A stretch of DNA of 64,000 bases from Candidatus Krumholzibacteriia bacterium (GCA_016744705.1 JADGDU010000020.1:22329-86328); one strand, 5' to 3'; counted from the stretch's first letter, positions 25,782-34,716 are shown. Notes: generated by a model not told the origin, from the letters alone. Numbers and translations: made by a program.

Positions 25782-27941
25782 TTACTGCTGGGATCTCATC
25801 TCCCTTAAGGCCTGACGAAGCCGTGAGTTATCAGGTTTTAAGGCGACAGCTTTTTCCATGGCATTAAGGGCATCATCGGGACGGGCCAGCTGCTGCAAAG
25901 CAAGACTGAGATTCACCCAAATCTGATAATTTTCAGGTTGGAGGCGGGCGGCTTGGGAAAACATCATTTCCGCATCTTTAAATTTACCCATTTGCATATG
26001 ACAGACGCCAGCGTTCAAGGCACTGCCTGATAATCTGTGGTTGGTCTTCAGAGCTTGTTGGAAATGGGCCAGTGCAGGGGCGTTCTGGCCTTTTGACATA
26101 AGTAAATTACCCAAGTTGTGGTTGAGCAGGGGATGTTCTGGTCTCAGGGATAGGCCCTGACGCAAGGCTGCTTCTCGTTGGCTCGGGTTTCCTGCTAAAT
26201 GGTGTAAGGTTGCCAAAGCGGAAAGCCAGTCGGCTCGTCGCGTTGGGGATAAATTTTCGTTTGGCTCTTGAGGTTGCAGGATTGCAAAAGAAGCCAGTGA
26301 GTTTTCCTTGGCACCAGGTTGGGGTGTTTCTAGTCTCGAGAGGAGAACGCCTGCCGGGTCGGCTTGTCTAACAATCCAGCGTTGATCCTGGAGCATGGCT
26401 TGCAACAAGGGACGGAAGGCACTGCCGCCAAGGGTTAATAAAACATTGCTGGTTTTGGAATGGTCCAGAATATTCAGGGCTTCGGGCCCAGCTTGGCGCA
26501 ATTTCTGATAAAGCAGCCAGGTTTGGGGACTGTAGGCTTCGGTTCGGCCATCAATGAATACCTTGGCCTGGCCCCGTGAAAGACTCAGGGAAGCCGCATC
26601 CACATTGGCAAAGAGAGGGGTCCCAGGAGTGCGAGCCAGCATTCTGGTGGCCTGAAAGGGAAATCTGGCCACGGTGGGCCCAGCTCCAAAGCGGCGACTC
26701 TGGCCTTCTGCCAGATAAAAATCATCACTGACTAGTGCTGTCCAGAACCAGGCAACGGCCAAAACCACGGCTAGAGAGGGCACCAAAGCCAAGGCTGGAG
26801 GAAAATTCCATTTTTTGGGGAAGAGTGGCCTTATTTGAAAAGAAGCCGGGCTGGTGTGTAACATGATAAATGTGATGGCATAAAAGGCCATATTTCGTTG
26901 GGCGGCTAAGGTGGCGGCAGCTGCCAAGAGCCACAAGGTGATTCGCAGGATGTTGCGCCCCGGCCAGGTCAGGATGATGTGCATTAGGCCCCAGATCAAA
27001 CTGATTTTAAATGCCAGCAGGGTGAAGCCCAGCCCATCCTGAGTAGAGAGCAGGGGCTGCAATTCAGAAATGGTGTGGCTCAGATCCACGCTGCTTTCGG
27101 AAAACTGACCCAGAGCTTTCAGGGGATAGATGAAGCCTTGCCAACCGTTGGGAGTCATCAACAGAGCCGCCAAAATAAGGACGGTACCGGCCGAAAGTCG
27201 GGTCAAATTGGTGCGGGGGAAACGGGAGTGGGGTATATACCCTACGAGACCGGCCAGCAACCAGATCACTGGAGCCAAAGCACTGAAGCCATGAATCTGG
27301 GCCCACAAAAGAGTGCTGAAAAATGCCAGACCCTCCCGTGTGCGGGGCGAAAAGAGCCGGCGAATATTCCAGGGTTCCTCCCCAGAGCGTTCGGCCAATC
27401 TGATCACAATGACAATGAGGGCGTAAGATAACATTTCCGGCCGCAACAAGATTCGCGTCCAAAGCATAGCCACACCCAGGAATATTCCTGGAGCCAACCA
27501 GTACAATTTGAGGGGTGGTGCCCGCCAGAGGCGATCTCCCAGGAGCAGTAATACCAGCAAAAGCAAAGTGAGCAGCAGCCTCAGAACAATCCAGCGGTCG
27601 ATTCCATCCTCAAGATCATCTTGGCCAGGACCTGTATATGCCACCAGAATTTGAAAAAGCCATTCGTGGTTAGTCCAGGGATGATTGGGTTCTGTATATG
27701 AATAGGTATTTACTTGAGGCATATTTAGGTCTTGCAGTATGTCCTGGCCTGCTTTTTGGTGCAACCAGACGTCAAGTTCACCCAAGCTATGCCATGATAG
27801 AAGTGCTCCTGTGATCAGTGGGAGGGTTATGGAGAATAATAACGCCACTATAATAATGGAGGTGGACTTTGGGTCCTGTGAGGTAGTAGACTGCCGATCC
27901 TTGTTCACTGAAACTCCCACCGGGTGATTATTTGAATCCAT
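25782..27941 (-). CDS. Polytopic membrane protein with C-terminal TPR repeats
   Basis: A 719-residue protein. Residues ~28-400 hold about ten hydrophobic spans, with a GT-C-like opening: a first span followed by a loop with SLGELDVWLHQKAGQDI and WTNHEWLFQIL. A periplasmic region follows (~400-540; VFIDGRTEAYSPQTW). The last ~150 residues are TPR repeats (ALNAGVCHMQMGKFKDAEMM, YQIWVNLSLALQQLARPDDA). This layout is shared by lipid-linked sugar transferases and O-antigen-ligase-like proteins, but no catalytic motif can be assigned. It is the first gene before the CheY-like gene on this strand. Confidence 0.7.
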   Translation of the reverse strand: MDSNNHPVGVSVNKDRQSTTSQDPKSTSIIIVALLFSITLPLITGALLSWHSLGELDVWLHQKAGQDILQDLNMPQVNTYSYTEPNHPWTNHEWLFQILVAYTGPGQDDLEDGIDRWIVLRLLLTLLLLVLLLLGDRLWRAPPLKLYWLAPGIFLGVAMLWTRILLRPEMLSYALIVIVIRLAERSGEEPWNIRRLFSPRTREGLAFFSTLLWAQIHGFSALAPVIWLLAGLVGYIPHSRFPRTNLTRLSAGTVLILAALLMTPNGWQGFIYPLKALGQFSESSVDLSHTISELQPLLSTQDGLGFTLLAFKISLIWGLMHIILTWPGRNILRITLWLLAAAATLAAQRNMAFYAITFIMLHTSPASFQIRPLFPKKWNFPPALALVPSLAVVLAVAWFWTALVSDDFYLAEGQSRRFGAGPTVARFPFQATRMLARTPGTPLFANVDAASLSLSRGQAKVFIDGRTEAYSPQTWLLYQKLRQAGPEALNILDHSKTSNVLLTLGGSAFRPLLQAMLQDQRWIVRQADPAGVLLSRLETPQPGAKENSLASFAILQPQEPNENLSPTRRADWLSALATLHHLAGNPSQREAALRQGLSLRPEHPLLNHNLGNLLMSKGQNAPALAHFQQALKTNHRLSGSALNAGVCHMQMGKFKDAEMMFSQAARLQPENYQIWVNLSLALQQLARPDDALNAMEKAVALKPDNSRLRQALREMRSQQ

Positions 27942-28241
27942 GATAGGAATCTAACACTTGGGCTCTGGAAGAAAACATCAAATTTTAATTTGACAAAGTG
28001 GCGGCGTATACAATAGCCCGTTGACAAAATGTCGGAAACCTGATGTTTGTCACAAATCGCCCAGACTTTAGATGTTTCTTTTCAATTGTTAAGTGTTGGA
28101 TGTTCAGTGCTTTACGGAACTTTTATAAAGTTTCTGCTCAGTCCTTAAACTGGTACGGGACTTGTTAAGGATGCCCATAACAGTTTGTTCACTGCCCCAC
28201 AGCAGAGAACCCAAAGAAGAAGATGAGAGGAAAGAAATAAT
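27942..28241. other. Intergenic region between the membrane/TPR gene and rpoD
   Basis: About 300 bases without a gene, noticeably A/T-rich. Two similar 15-mers occur 31 bases apart: TTGACAAAGTGGCGG (27990) and TTGACAAAATGTCGG (28021). Each starts with a perfect -35 hexamer, but no good -10 is found at 16-18 bases. Nearer rpoD is a near-palindrome, GGAACTTTTATAAAGTTTC (28116-28134; 7 of 9 pairs). These are candidate regulatory sites for the divergent genes; nothing is firmly assignable. Confidence 0.4.
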
Positions 28242-29225
28242 ATGGCCAAGGCAACTAAAAAAACGACGACAGCCAAAACTCGGGTCACCACCAAACGCGC
28301 TCCAGCAACCCGGGGTAAAGGCCGCGCCGCTGCCACCACCACATCCAATCAGACCGTCCCCTCCGCTCAGTTGATGAGTAATCTGGATCTTTATTTCCAG
28401 GAAGTTAAAGCTTATAGCCTGCTGACTCGTGCAGAAGAATGCGAACTGGCCCGTGGGATCCATCAGAATGATAGCGAAAGCCTGCATAAATTGGTCAAGG
28501 CCAACCTGCGGTTTGTAGTCTCTATTGCCAAGGAATACGCTCATTATGGCGTTCCCTTGGAAGATTTGATCAACGAAGGCAACCTGGGTCTGCTCAAAGC
28601 TGCCCAGCGGTTTGATGAGACCCGTGGCTTCAAGTTTATCAGTTATGCCGTTTGGTGGATTCGTCAATCCATCCTGGCTGCTCTCGCAAACCACAGTAAA
28701 ATTGTGCGTATGCCCTTGAACCGAGCCCGCGTTCTGAACCAGATTAAAAAGGCCAGTGGCGAGCTGCAACAGAAATTGCGTCGCAAACCTGAGCCCGAAG
28801 AAATTGCCTCAAAATTGGGCCTGTCCGTTTCTGAAGTGAAAGATACCCTGCCTCTGATGCAGGATAACTTCTTCCTGGACGACTTCGTGGGTAATGACGA
28901 AGACAGCACCTACCTCGACTTTCTTGAAGACGACAAAGGTGTGGGACCGGACAATAAGGTGATGGAAGATGACCTGAACAGTAGCATCGGACGTATGCTT
29001 GGCGATCTGAAAGAACGCGAAGCCAAAGTCCTGCGCCTGTACTATGGTCTGGGAACCGACAAGGAAATGACTCTGGAAGAAATCGGAAAAATCATGGGCC
29101 TGACCCGTGAGCGCATCCGCCAGATCAAAGAAGAGGCCTTCGACAAGATCCGTTCGAGCAAAACGTTTAAATACATGCTCGATTATGCGGAAGAAGACCC
29201 TTCCCAGCAAGCTTCCCGTTCCTAG
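28242..29225 (+). CDS. rpoD: Primary-type RNA polymerase sigma-70 factor (RpoD/SigA family)
   Basis: A 327-residue sigma factor lacking region 1.1. A basic Lys/Thr/Ala-rich tail (~1-40) precedes region 1.2 (MSNLDLYFQEVKAYSLLTRAEE). Region 2 follows with the near-invariant EGNLGLLKAAQRFD and the -10 recognition segment KFISYAVWWIRQSI. Region 3 comes next, then region 4 with a helix-turn-helix (MTLEEIGKIMGLTRERIRQI, ~285). ATG 28242 has AGAGGAAAG upstream. Length and motifs fit a short group 1 or group 2 factor, as in Bacteroidota and relatives. A terminator follows directly. Confidence 0.9.
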   Translation: MAKATKKTTTAKTRVTTKRAPATRGKGRAAATTTSNQTVPSAQLMSNLDLYFQEVKAYSLLTRAEECELARGIHQNDSESLHKLVKANLRFVVSIAKEYAHYGVPLEDLINEGNLGLLKAAQRFDETRGFKFISYAVWWIRQSILAALANHSKIVRMPLNRARVLNQIKKASGELQQKLRRKPEPEEIASKLGLSVSEVKDTLPLMQDNFFLDDFVGNDEDSTYLDFLEDDKGVGPDNKVMEDDLNSSIGRMLGDLKEREAKVLRLYYGLGTDKEMTLEEIGKIMGLTRERIRQIKEEAFDKIRSSKTFKYMLDYAEEDPSQQASRS

Positions 29226-29238
29226 GGAATTAAAATTT

Positions 29239-29267
29239 GGCCCTGCTTCGGCAGGGCCATTTTTTTA
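29239..29267 (+). terminator. Rho-independent terminator after rpoD
   Basis: GGCCCTGC-TTCG-GCAGGGCC followed by ATTTTTTT: an eight-base GC stem with a stable TTCG tetraloop and a U-run. Its end overlaps the 3' end of the convergent YigZ gene. Confidence 0.95.
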
Positions 29268-29885
29268 TGCCTTTTCGACAGGCTCAGCTTTTAATTCCCC
29301 GGCCGTAGCCTCAGTCAAAGCTTCAAGAAAGCCCTGCCAAGTAGAGTGAGGCAGCCAAAGCTGCCAATCAATTTCAGCCCCATATTCCTCACTTATGATT
29401 CGTCCCCGGTGTTGATCCAGTAAATGCTGGACAGTTTTTCGGCGGGGATACGGAAAGTGCAGATCAAATTCTCTTCCCAGAAGTACCTCAGTCTGGGGCG
29501 CTTTATCCAGAACCAAGTCAGCTGCTCCGCCATACGCCCGGCCCAGACCTCCGGTTCCCAATTTGATCCCGCCAAAATAGCGAACTACAGTCACCACTAC
29601 ATTGGTCAAACCACTGCGCCTGATGGCCACCAAAATAGGCTCACCAGCTGTTCCGGATGGCTCCCCATCGTCATTGCGGTTTTCGACTGTTTCGGATTGC
29701 AGACCCAAACGCCAGCCATGGCATACGTGTCTGGAATCATGAAATCTTTTTCTCACCTGAGCAATAAACTGTTTGGCACTTTCTTCATCTTCAGCCGGGC
29801 TGGCCAGGGCGATGAACCGGGAGCGTTGCACTTTAATCTCTATTTCTGCAGGCTGCTCAAGTGTGGAATAGCTGTCTGGAAGCAT
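29265..29885 (-). CDS. YigZ/IMPACT family protein
   Basis: A 206-residue protein with the UPF0029 N-terminal domain. The hallmark NDDGEPSGTAGEPIL is at ~85-99, and NVVVTVVRYFGGIKLGTGGL (~105-124) and the preceding SRFIA and CHGWRLG also match. The C-terminal ~70 residues are the smaller ferredoxin-like YigZ C domain. The family's role is unclear; the eukaryotic relative IMPACT binds translation factors. ATG 29885 is chosen because about 22 residues then precede the conserved SRF, as in E. coli YigZ. An in-frame TTG at 29963 would add 26 unmatched residues. Confidence 0.9.
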   Translation of the reverse strand: MLPDSYSTLEQPAEIEIKVQRSRFIALASPAEDEESAKQFIAQVRKRFHDSRHVCHGWRLGLQSETVENRNDDGEPSGTAGEPILVAIRRSGLTNVVVTVVRYFGGIKLGTGGLGRAYGGAADLVLDKAPQTEVLLGREFDLHFPYPRRKTVQHLLDQHRGRIISEEYGAEIDWQLWLPHSTWQGFLEALTEATAGELKAEPVEKA

Positions 29886-30045
29886 GGGCTTGGTAGTATC
29901 CCTGGGTTGGAGTCCGGGTGGAAGGTTTTTTACCAAATTTCCTGCATATTCTAGGATATACAACCCCTTATGACTATTGAATTGTCGAGCACATACTTAA
30001 CTTCTATAAACGCAATGTATTAGGGGCTTCCCTAAACGGGTTGTC

Positions 30046-30061
30046 GGGCACCGCTTTTGCA
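30046..30061 (+). promoter_or_regulatory. Probable sigma-54 promoter for the barrel gene at 30112
   Basis: GGGCACCGCTTTTGCA matches TGGCACG-N4-TTGCW at 10 of 12 fixed positions, with GG/GC spacing exact and TTGCA perfect. The predicted start near 30072 leaves a ~40-base leader. Confidence 0.6.
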
Positions 30062-30111
30062 AGGTGGGAACCCAAAGAGAAATATTCTAAGTTCCTGAGA
30101 AAGGGAATCCC

Positions 30112-30750
30112 TTGGATCCATACCATAATTTTAAAACCCAATTAATGCTGACTGCTTTGCCGTTATTGCTGGTCATTGTGCTCATGACCGGAGCCATGGA
30201 GGCATGGGCTGCCACCAACCCACGTTTGAAAATGCCCCAAAGTCATTTGGGACCATCGGCAGACACTCCGATTTTTCTGGCCATTCATGGACAGGTTGGC
30301 TCTGCCCTGGAATATGAATCGGGCGTCTTTGGGTACGGTGCTGATCTGCTCTTCCGTCCCGGGGCGGCCGTGGACTTTCTCTCGTTTCTGTACAATTGGA
30401 ATGCTGGTGTTTGTATGCAGATTGACTATCAAAACATCACCGACAGTGAAACAATCCTTTCTGCCGATTTCATTGTTCGCAAGTACTTGGAAGACATGAG
30501 GGATCCAAAAGGTCTCAGTTCTCCATTTTTAGGTTTGGGTTTTGGTGCCAGTAGAGTGGAATTTCCCGCAGGAATCTCCGGGTCTTCCAACAAATATTGG
30601 TCCCTGGTGGCTGAAGCCGGCCTGGAGAAGACTCTCAAAGAGAAATACCTCATTTGGATCAAGGGGCAATACCGCTACTATGATCATAGCGATGTCAATT
30701 TTTCAAATCTTGTCCTTCAAGTTGGAATGGGCATACCTTTGCCTTGGTGA
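30112..30750 (+). CDS. Small outer-membrane beta-barrel protein
   Basis: A 212-residue protein with a signal peptide (LPLLLVIVLMTGAMEAWA, cut near residue 33). Alternating-residue strands typical of an eight-stranded OmpW/OmpX-size barrel follow; the end strand is LVLQVGMGIPLPW. Segments such as LGLGFGASRVEF and WIKGQYRYYDHSD fit barrel hairpins. TTG 30112 has AAAGGGAA upstream; ATG 30145 lacks a site and would shorten the signal peptide. It lies behind a probable sigma-54 promoter. No ligand or function can be assigned. Confidence 0.7.
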   Translation: MDPYHNFKTQLMLTALPLLLVIVLMTGAMEAWAATNPRLKMPQSHLGPSADTPIFLAIHGQVGSALEYESGVFGYGADLLFRPGAAVDFLSFLYNWNAGVCMQIDYQNITDSETILSADFIVRKYLEDMRDPKGLSSPFLGLGFGASRVEFPAGISGSSNKYWSLVAEAGLEKTLKEKYLIWIKGQYRYYDHSDVNFSNLVLQVGMGIPLPW

Positions 30751-30881
30751 TTTTCGGAACCTCTTTCCTGCCTCGTGTTGAAAACAATTTCCGAGGAACT
30801 CTCTCTGCCGTATACTAGGATGCAGAAGAAACAGCCGCGGATTCATTCCGCACTCTCAATATCAAAACACCGAGGTGGAAA

Positions 30882-31682
30882 ATGCGACCCATGGGATTGA
30901 TGACCCTACTGCTTCTCATAACGGCCACGGCCTTGACGGCCATACCTGAGCAAGCTCAAGCCCAACAGGAACTCCGTTATGAGCAATACAAAGCCTTGAA
31001 TTGGGCAGCCAGCCGACTCGACCACCTGGCTGCGTTTGAGCCTATCCACGGCGAAGAGGGCATGTTCACCGCCCTGGGGGAACGCTTTGGCACTGTCATC
31101 GTCATCAAACATACCAGCAGAGGAGCCGAGCGTGTGTGGAAGAGCACTCAGCTCAGCGGTATCCCTGAGGAAGTGATGGTGGCCGATTTGGATGGAGACT
31201 CCCTGGATGATGCCCTCATCTGCCGGACCAACTCCGGCAAGGCCTATGTGTGGTCCCTGGAAAATTACACTCTGTTGTGGGAATCGTTGCCCAGTGAGTA
31301 CCGCTCCATCACCTGCTTTACTACTGCCAATATGGATGAAGATCAGGCCAATGAAATCGTGCTGCTCGCCGATAATAAGATTTACTACATTGATGGCGGC
31401 ACCTTTAACAAGGACTGGACTAGCCTGAACGATTTTACTGCCTCCATGGTTCGGTGCGGCGATGTGGATGGAGATGGTCGGGTCGAAATTGTTTTGAACA
31501 CAGGACAGGTCATCGATTCTGCCACCGGGGGCATTGAATGGGAAGAAGAGACGTTCTTCAAGTATATTGAGTTGTTGGATATCGATGGGGATGGAATGCC
31601 TGAGGTTTTGACGGAGAACGGGATTACTGGGCCGGTTAAGGTTTATGACATGGACTATGGAAACGAAGTCCGGTTCCAGTAG
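30882..31682 (+). CDS. Secreted FG-GAP/VCBS-repeat protein
   Basis: A 266-residue exported protein. The signal peptide probably cuts after EQAQA, leaving QQELRY, which places Gln first and would be a glutaminyl-cyclase substrate. Three Ca-binding FG-GAP loops are seen: DLDGDSLDDA (~107), DVDGDGRVE (~191) and DIDGDGMPE (~230), plus a degenerate NMDEDQANE. These form part of a beta-propeller; only four blades' worth is present, so it may be a fragment or a small propeller. A possible -10 (TATACT, 30811) lies upstream, and GAGGTGG precedes the ATG. The G of its TAG stop is also the first base of the insertion sequence inverted repeat. Confidence 0.78.
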   Translation: MRPMGLMTLLLLITATALTAIPEQAQAQQELRYEQYKALNWAASRLDHLAAFEPIHGEEGMFTALGERFGTVIVIKHTSRGAERVWKSTQLSGIPEEVMVADLDGDSLDDALICRTNSGKAYVWSLENYTLLWESLPSEYRSITCFTTANMDEDQANEIVLLADNKIYYIDGGTFNKDWTSLNDFTASMVRCGDVDGDGRVEIVLNTGQVIDSATGGIEWEEETFFKYIELLDIDGDGMPEVLTENGITGPVKVYDMDYGNEVRFQ

Positions 31683-31705
31683 GTTGTGCCTCTGAAATTG
31701 TGTCT
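31682..31705 (+). repeat. Left terminal inverted repeat of the insertion sequence
   Basis: Starts GGTTGTGCCTCTGAAATTG. It differs from the right end at two of 24 positions. Confidence 0.88.
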
Positions 31706-31711
31706 ACTTCC

Positions 31712-31748
31712 AACCCGCTTTGCCCCTGAAAAGGTAAAGCGGGTTTTT
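31712..31748 (+). terminator. Rho-independent terminator inside the insertion sequence
   Basis: AACCCGCTTT ... AAAGCGGGTT followed by TTT, ten-base perfect arms with a 14-base loop. It reads as a terminator on the plus strand, so it would stop transcription entering from the FG-GAP gene. Its right edge abuts the transposase stop codon. Confidence 0.85.
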
Positions 31749-32856
31749 AATACGCGTGTTTTAATTCATGGTGACGTTCAAGTTCAATGCCTCGCGTGCG
31801 AACAGTCCGGTTGTAATATTCAGCCCATCGTGGTGGCAATTCAAACTTGCTGCGGAATAGCCTTTTCTCCAATAATTCTGGGATTACAATCGGCCTTTCC
31901 ATCATCCCGCGAGCCATCGCTGGAGTAGGGCTTCCTCGTTTTTTTTCTCTCCGTCCTTTCATGTAGTTTCTCCAGACAAGAAGAATGGCCAAACGTTCAG
32001 CACTGGATTGCCGTCTTTTGGACCAAGCAATTGTTTCCCTTTTGTGATTCGCATTGGAATGACGAATCAAAAGGTCCAAAAGGTTAACTGCCCAAAGTGA
32101 ATTCCGGCTGTCCCTATGCTTGCTTCCAGGTGTAATACGATGATCAATAGAAATATCTAATCGATTTATTGACCGCCGGTAAGCTGGATGGTCATCACTG
32201 TGTACAATGGCTGTCTGTTGGTCACCTAGAGTAACCTCCAGCAACTCCATCATATCATATTCAATAGCTTTGGGGTCAGGCCGTCCAAGAAGCAATTCTA
32301 GCTCTTTGCGCCTTCGTTTTTGCGGTGCTGTCATCCGGCCTTTACGCCTCAATTCACTGTCGGTGAAATAGACAAAGAAATCTGTTTCCTTCTCGACGGC
32401 GACATGGTGGTGGATGGGATGGTATTGACTCAGTTCGAAAGTTTCAAAGCCATCGACAACGACAACTTTCACAGGTGGAGCGCTTTTCATTTGCTCTTGA
32501 TGAAAGAGAAAACAATGCCTTCCCAACCTGGCAATGTGCCGATTAATAGTTTCGGGAGCGACTTTGAGATCTCTAGCAATTTGACGGTTTGCCATGCCAC
32601 CTACGGTCTTCATGATGATTTTGGCATCAAGATCAGGGAGCTTTTGCCAGTAGGATTGTGAAAACGTTTGGGTACTGAAGCTTCTTTGGCAGGCCTTGCA
32701 TAGAAACCGCTGTACACGGTGGGGAGGATTATGTCTACGGAAGTAGCCAATCAACTTCACAGGCCACTGATCATTGGGACCATTGTGATAAAAGCACTTA
32801 GGGTTTGGGCAGAAGGGAGGGGACCATGATACAGCGGTTTTATTTTTGGTATTCAT
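31747..32856 (-). CDS. Transposase (zinc ribbon, helix-turn-helix, DDE-type)
   Basis: A 369-residue protein. An N-terminal zinc ribbon (CPNPKC ... CKACQRSFS, ~16-60) is followed by a helix-turn-helix (MANRQIARDLKVAPETINRH, ~88-107). A catalytic core follows with Asp in VVVDGFE (~134), Asp in IVHSDDHPAY (~216) and an acidic residue in SSAERLAILLVWRNYMKG (~293), compatible with a DDE triad. The tail is Arg/Lys-rich. It fills the insertion sequence almost end to end and appears intact. Its A/T-richer composition differs from neighbours, as expected for a recent arrival. Confidence 0.85.
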   Translation of the reverse strand: MNTKNKTAVSWSPPFCPNPKCFYHNGPNDQWPVKLIGYFRRHNPPHRVQRFLCKACQRSFSTQTFSQSYWQKLPDLDAKIIMKTVGGMANRQIARDLKVAPETINRHIARLGRHCFLFHQEQMKSAPPVKVVVVDGFETFELSQYHPIHHHVAVEKETDFFVYFTDSELRRKGRMTAPQKRRRKELELLLGRPDPKAIEYDMMELLEVTLGDQQTAIVHSDDHPAYRRSINRLDISIDHRITPGSKHRDSRNSLWAVNLLDLLIRHSNANHKRETIAWSKRRQSSAERLAILLVWRNYMKGRREKKRGSPTPAMARGMMERPIVIPELLEKRLFRSKFELPPRWAEYYNRTVRTRGIELERHHELKHAY

Positions 32857-32882
32857 GTCTGGTCCATCGCAAACAACAGACC

Positions 32883-32906
32883 AGACACAAATTCAAAGGC
32901 ACAACC
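32883..32906 (-). repeat. Right terminal inverted repeat of the insertion sequence
   Basis: On the minus strand it starts GGTTGTGCCTTTGAATTTG. It ends one base before the dsbD stop codon. Confidence 0.88.
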
Positions 32907-32907
32907 G

Positions 32908-34716
32908 TCAGCGAATACTTTTCATGATTTTTAGCATTTCAGGAGCAGGAGTAAACCCACCCTGCCCGCTTCCATAAAGAATTTCCCCCCGGCTATCAAT
33001 AAATGCCACAAGCGGCAGCCCCGGCACTTTATATTCATTCTTGATGGCAGACATTTCATCATCATCAGCTTTAGTCGCATCAATTTTGATCGTAATAAAG
33101 CGCAGGCTTTCTGCCACTACTTCCGGCTGATTCCAAACTTTTTTATCCAGCTTTTTGCAGTAAACACACCATTGGGCCCAGAAATCGATGATGATGGGTT
33201 TGCCTGATGCAATGGCTTCGGCGCGTTTCAGATCCAGAAAAGCCTGGACGTTTTCACCGGTGTGGATCTTTTCCCATTGGACCTTCTTGGGCAGGGGAGC
33301 TGGGACCGTGGTGGCAGCAGCTTCAGCTAGTTGTGTGTTTGGGGCTTCTTGTCCTGAATGCTCAATTTGAGTCACTGCGGTGACTTCAGGCAGGACACTA
33401 CGCCAGGCTTGGCCCAGGAATCCGTACTGCAGGTTGCTGCCCACGAAGAAGATCAGGCCACTGACAAGAGTCAGGATACCCAAAGCTTTGCGGGTCTTGT
33501 CCCACCAGCCGGATTCACTTCCCAGATTTTCAAAGGCACCTACAAAGACACCCACCAGGACCATTACCGCACCAATAAGGGGGTAGAAATAATTGGCGGG
33601 AATCACCGAACCAGGACGCAGGAAATACAGGGCCATTCCCACAAGCAACAGTCCCATGCCTTTGTTGAGAGATTCCATCCAGCCGCCGGCTTGGGGCATA
33701 GAGCCCAACAGGGCGGGGAAAGTGCCCACACCAATGAGAAGAACGCCCATTCCCATACCAAAAGTGAACAAACTGATGAAGGCCAGTAGGCCATCGCCTG
33801 TGGTGGAAAGCATTAGCAAGAGGCCGCCGAGGAAGGGGCCCACACAGGGTGAGGCAATCAATCCGGCAACCATGCCCATGACAAAAACGCCCAACAGACC
33901 GGAGCGGTTGCCACCGGCGCCACCCAGTTTATCACGCATGAATTGGGGGGCCTGCAATTCGTAGGCGCCAAACATGCTGAAAGAAAGCACAATGAGTAGG
34001 AGGGCGATGGGGACCATGACTACGGGGCTTTGCATGAAGGCGGTGATCCCACTGGCCACCGTGGCGCTCAAGTACCCGATGATGGCATAAACAAGGGCCA
34101 TACCGATGACGTAGGTGAGGGACATGACCAAGCCATGCATGATCCCTTTTTCTTTGCTCTGGGTCCCGATGACTGCCAGGGTGATGGGAATCATGGGATA
34201 GATGCAGGGGGAGAGGCTCATCAGGAGACCAAAACCAAAAAGCAGCAGCAGGAAAAGGAACATACCGCGCTCTTCAATGAAGTTACTGATTTTGTTGGCG
34301 GACCATCCTTCGCCAAAATCCACTTTCAGGGCACCAGACCAGGTTCCATTGAGGGCTTCACCGGAAGAACTTTTACCGGAGAAAACAAACTTCAGTTGAT
34401 GCTCTGCCGGTTTGAGAGTTTCGGGCAGCGGCGCAGCCCATTCAATAAGGGCGGAGCCACCTTCCTGGGAAATAATTTTGGTGGGATAGGGGGTTGAAAA
34501 GAAATCTTCTCCCTCTCCGGGTTCAGCTGCGAGAGACAGGCCATCATTGGCTAAGGTGGATCCTGCAGGCAAGGATACCTGGAACCGATAGACCAGGTTT
34601 TTTCCAATTTCAGCCTGCTCGGTGATGGGATCAGGAACCAGGGTTACATCTGCAGCTTGTACAGAAGCAAAACCCAAAAGCAACGGAAGGGATAGAATGA
34701 ACAGCAAAATGCGCAT
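32908..34716 (-). CDS. dsbD: Thiol:disulfide interchange protein DsbD
   Basis: A 602-residue protein with all three DsbD parts. A signal peptide and periplasmic Ig-like domain cover ~1-145. A membrane domain of eight spans holds the paired cysteines in SPCIYPMIP (~172) and SPCVGPFLGG (~293). A C-terminal thioredoxin-like domain carries WCVYCKK (~527). It moves electrons from cytoplasmic thioredoxin to periplasmic thiol proteins, such as the TlpA-like lipoprotein encoded divergently at 34973. The alpha domain's usual Cys pair is not evident, so that domain may serve another partner. Its stop codon lies one base from the insertion sequence. Confidence 0.93.
   Translation of the reverse strand: MRILLFILSLPLLLGFASVQAADVTLVPDPITEQAEIGKNLVYRFQVSLPAGSTLANDGLSLAAEPGEGEDFFSTPYPTKIISQEGGSALIEWAAPLPETLKPAEHQLKFVFSGKSSSGEALNGTWSGALKVDFGEGWSANKISNFIEERGMFLFLLLLFGFGLLMSLSPCIYPMIPITLAVIGTQSKEKGIMHGLVMSLTYVIGMALVYAIIGYLSATVASGITAFMQSPVVMVPIALLLIVLSFSMFGAYELQAPQFMRDKLGGAGGNRSGLLGVFVMGMVAGLIASPCVGPFLGGLLLMLSTTGDGLLAFISLFTFGMGMGVLLIGVGTFPALLGSMPQAGGWMESLNKGMGLLLVGMALYFLRPGSVIPANYFYPLIGAVMVLVGVFVGAFENLGSESGWWDKTRKALGILTLVSGLIFFVGSNLQYGFLGQAWRSVLPEVTAVTQIEHSGQEAPNTQLAEAAATTVPAPLPKKVQWEKIHTGENVQAFLDLKRAEAIASGKPIIIDFWAQWCVYCKKLDKKVWNQPEVVAESLRFITIKIDATKADDDEMSAIKNEYKVPGLPLVAFIDSRGEILYGSGQGGFTPAPEMLKIMKSIR

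Larger units (their letters stand above)
31682..32906 (-). mobile_element. Complete insertion sequence, 1225 bp
   Basis: Bounded by 24-bp terminal inverted repeats that match at 22 positions (31682-31705 and 32883-32906; each end begins GGTTGTGCCT or GGTTGTGCCTTTG). One transposase gene fills the inside. No target duplication is seen in the flanks. The element sits exactly between the stop codons of the FG-GAP gene and dsbD. The zinc-ribbon + helix-turn-helix + DDE layout recalls IS1/IS1595-type elements, but the family is unassigned. Confidence 0.88.

Noticed and set aside
27990..28014. Sigma-70 promoter with perfect TTGACA and TACAAT
   Set aside because: The spacer is only 13 bases, too short for a sigma-70 promoter.
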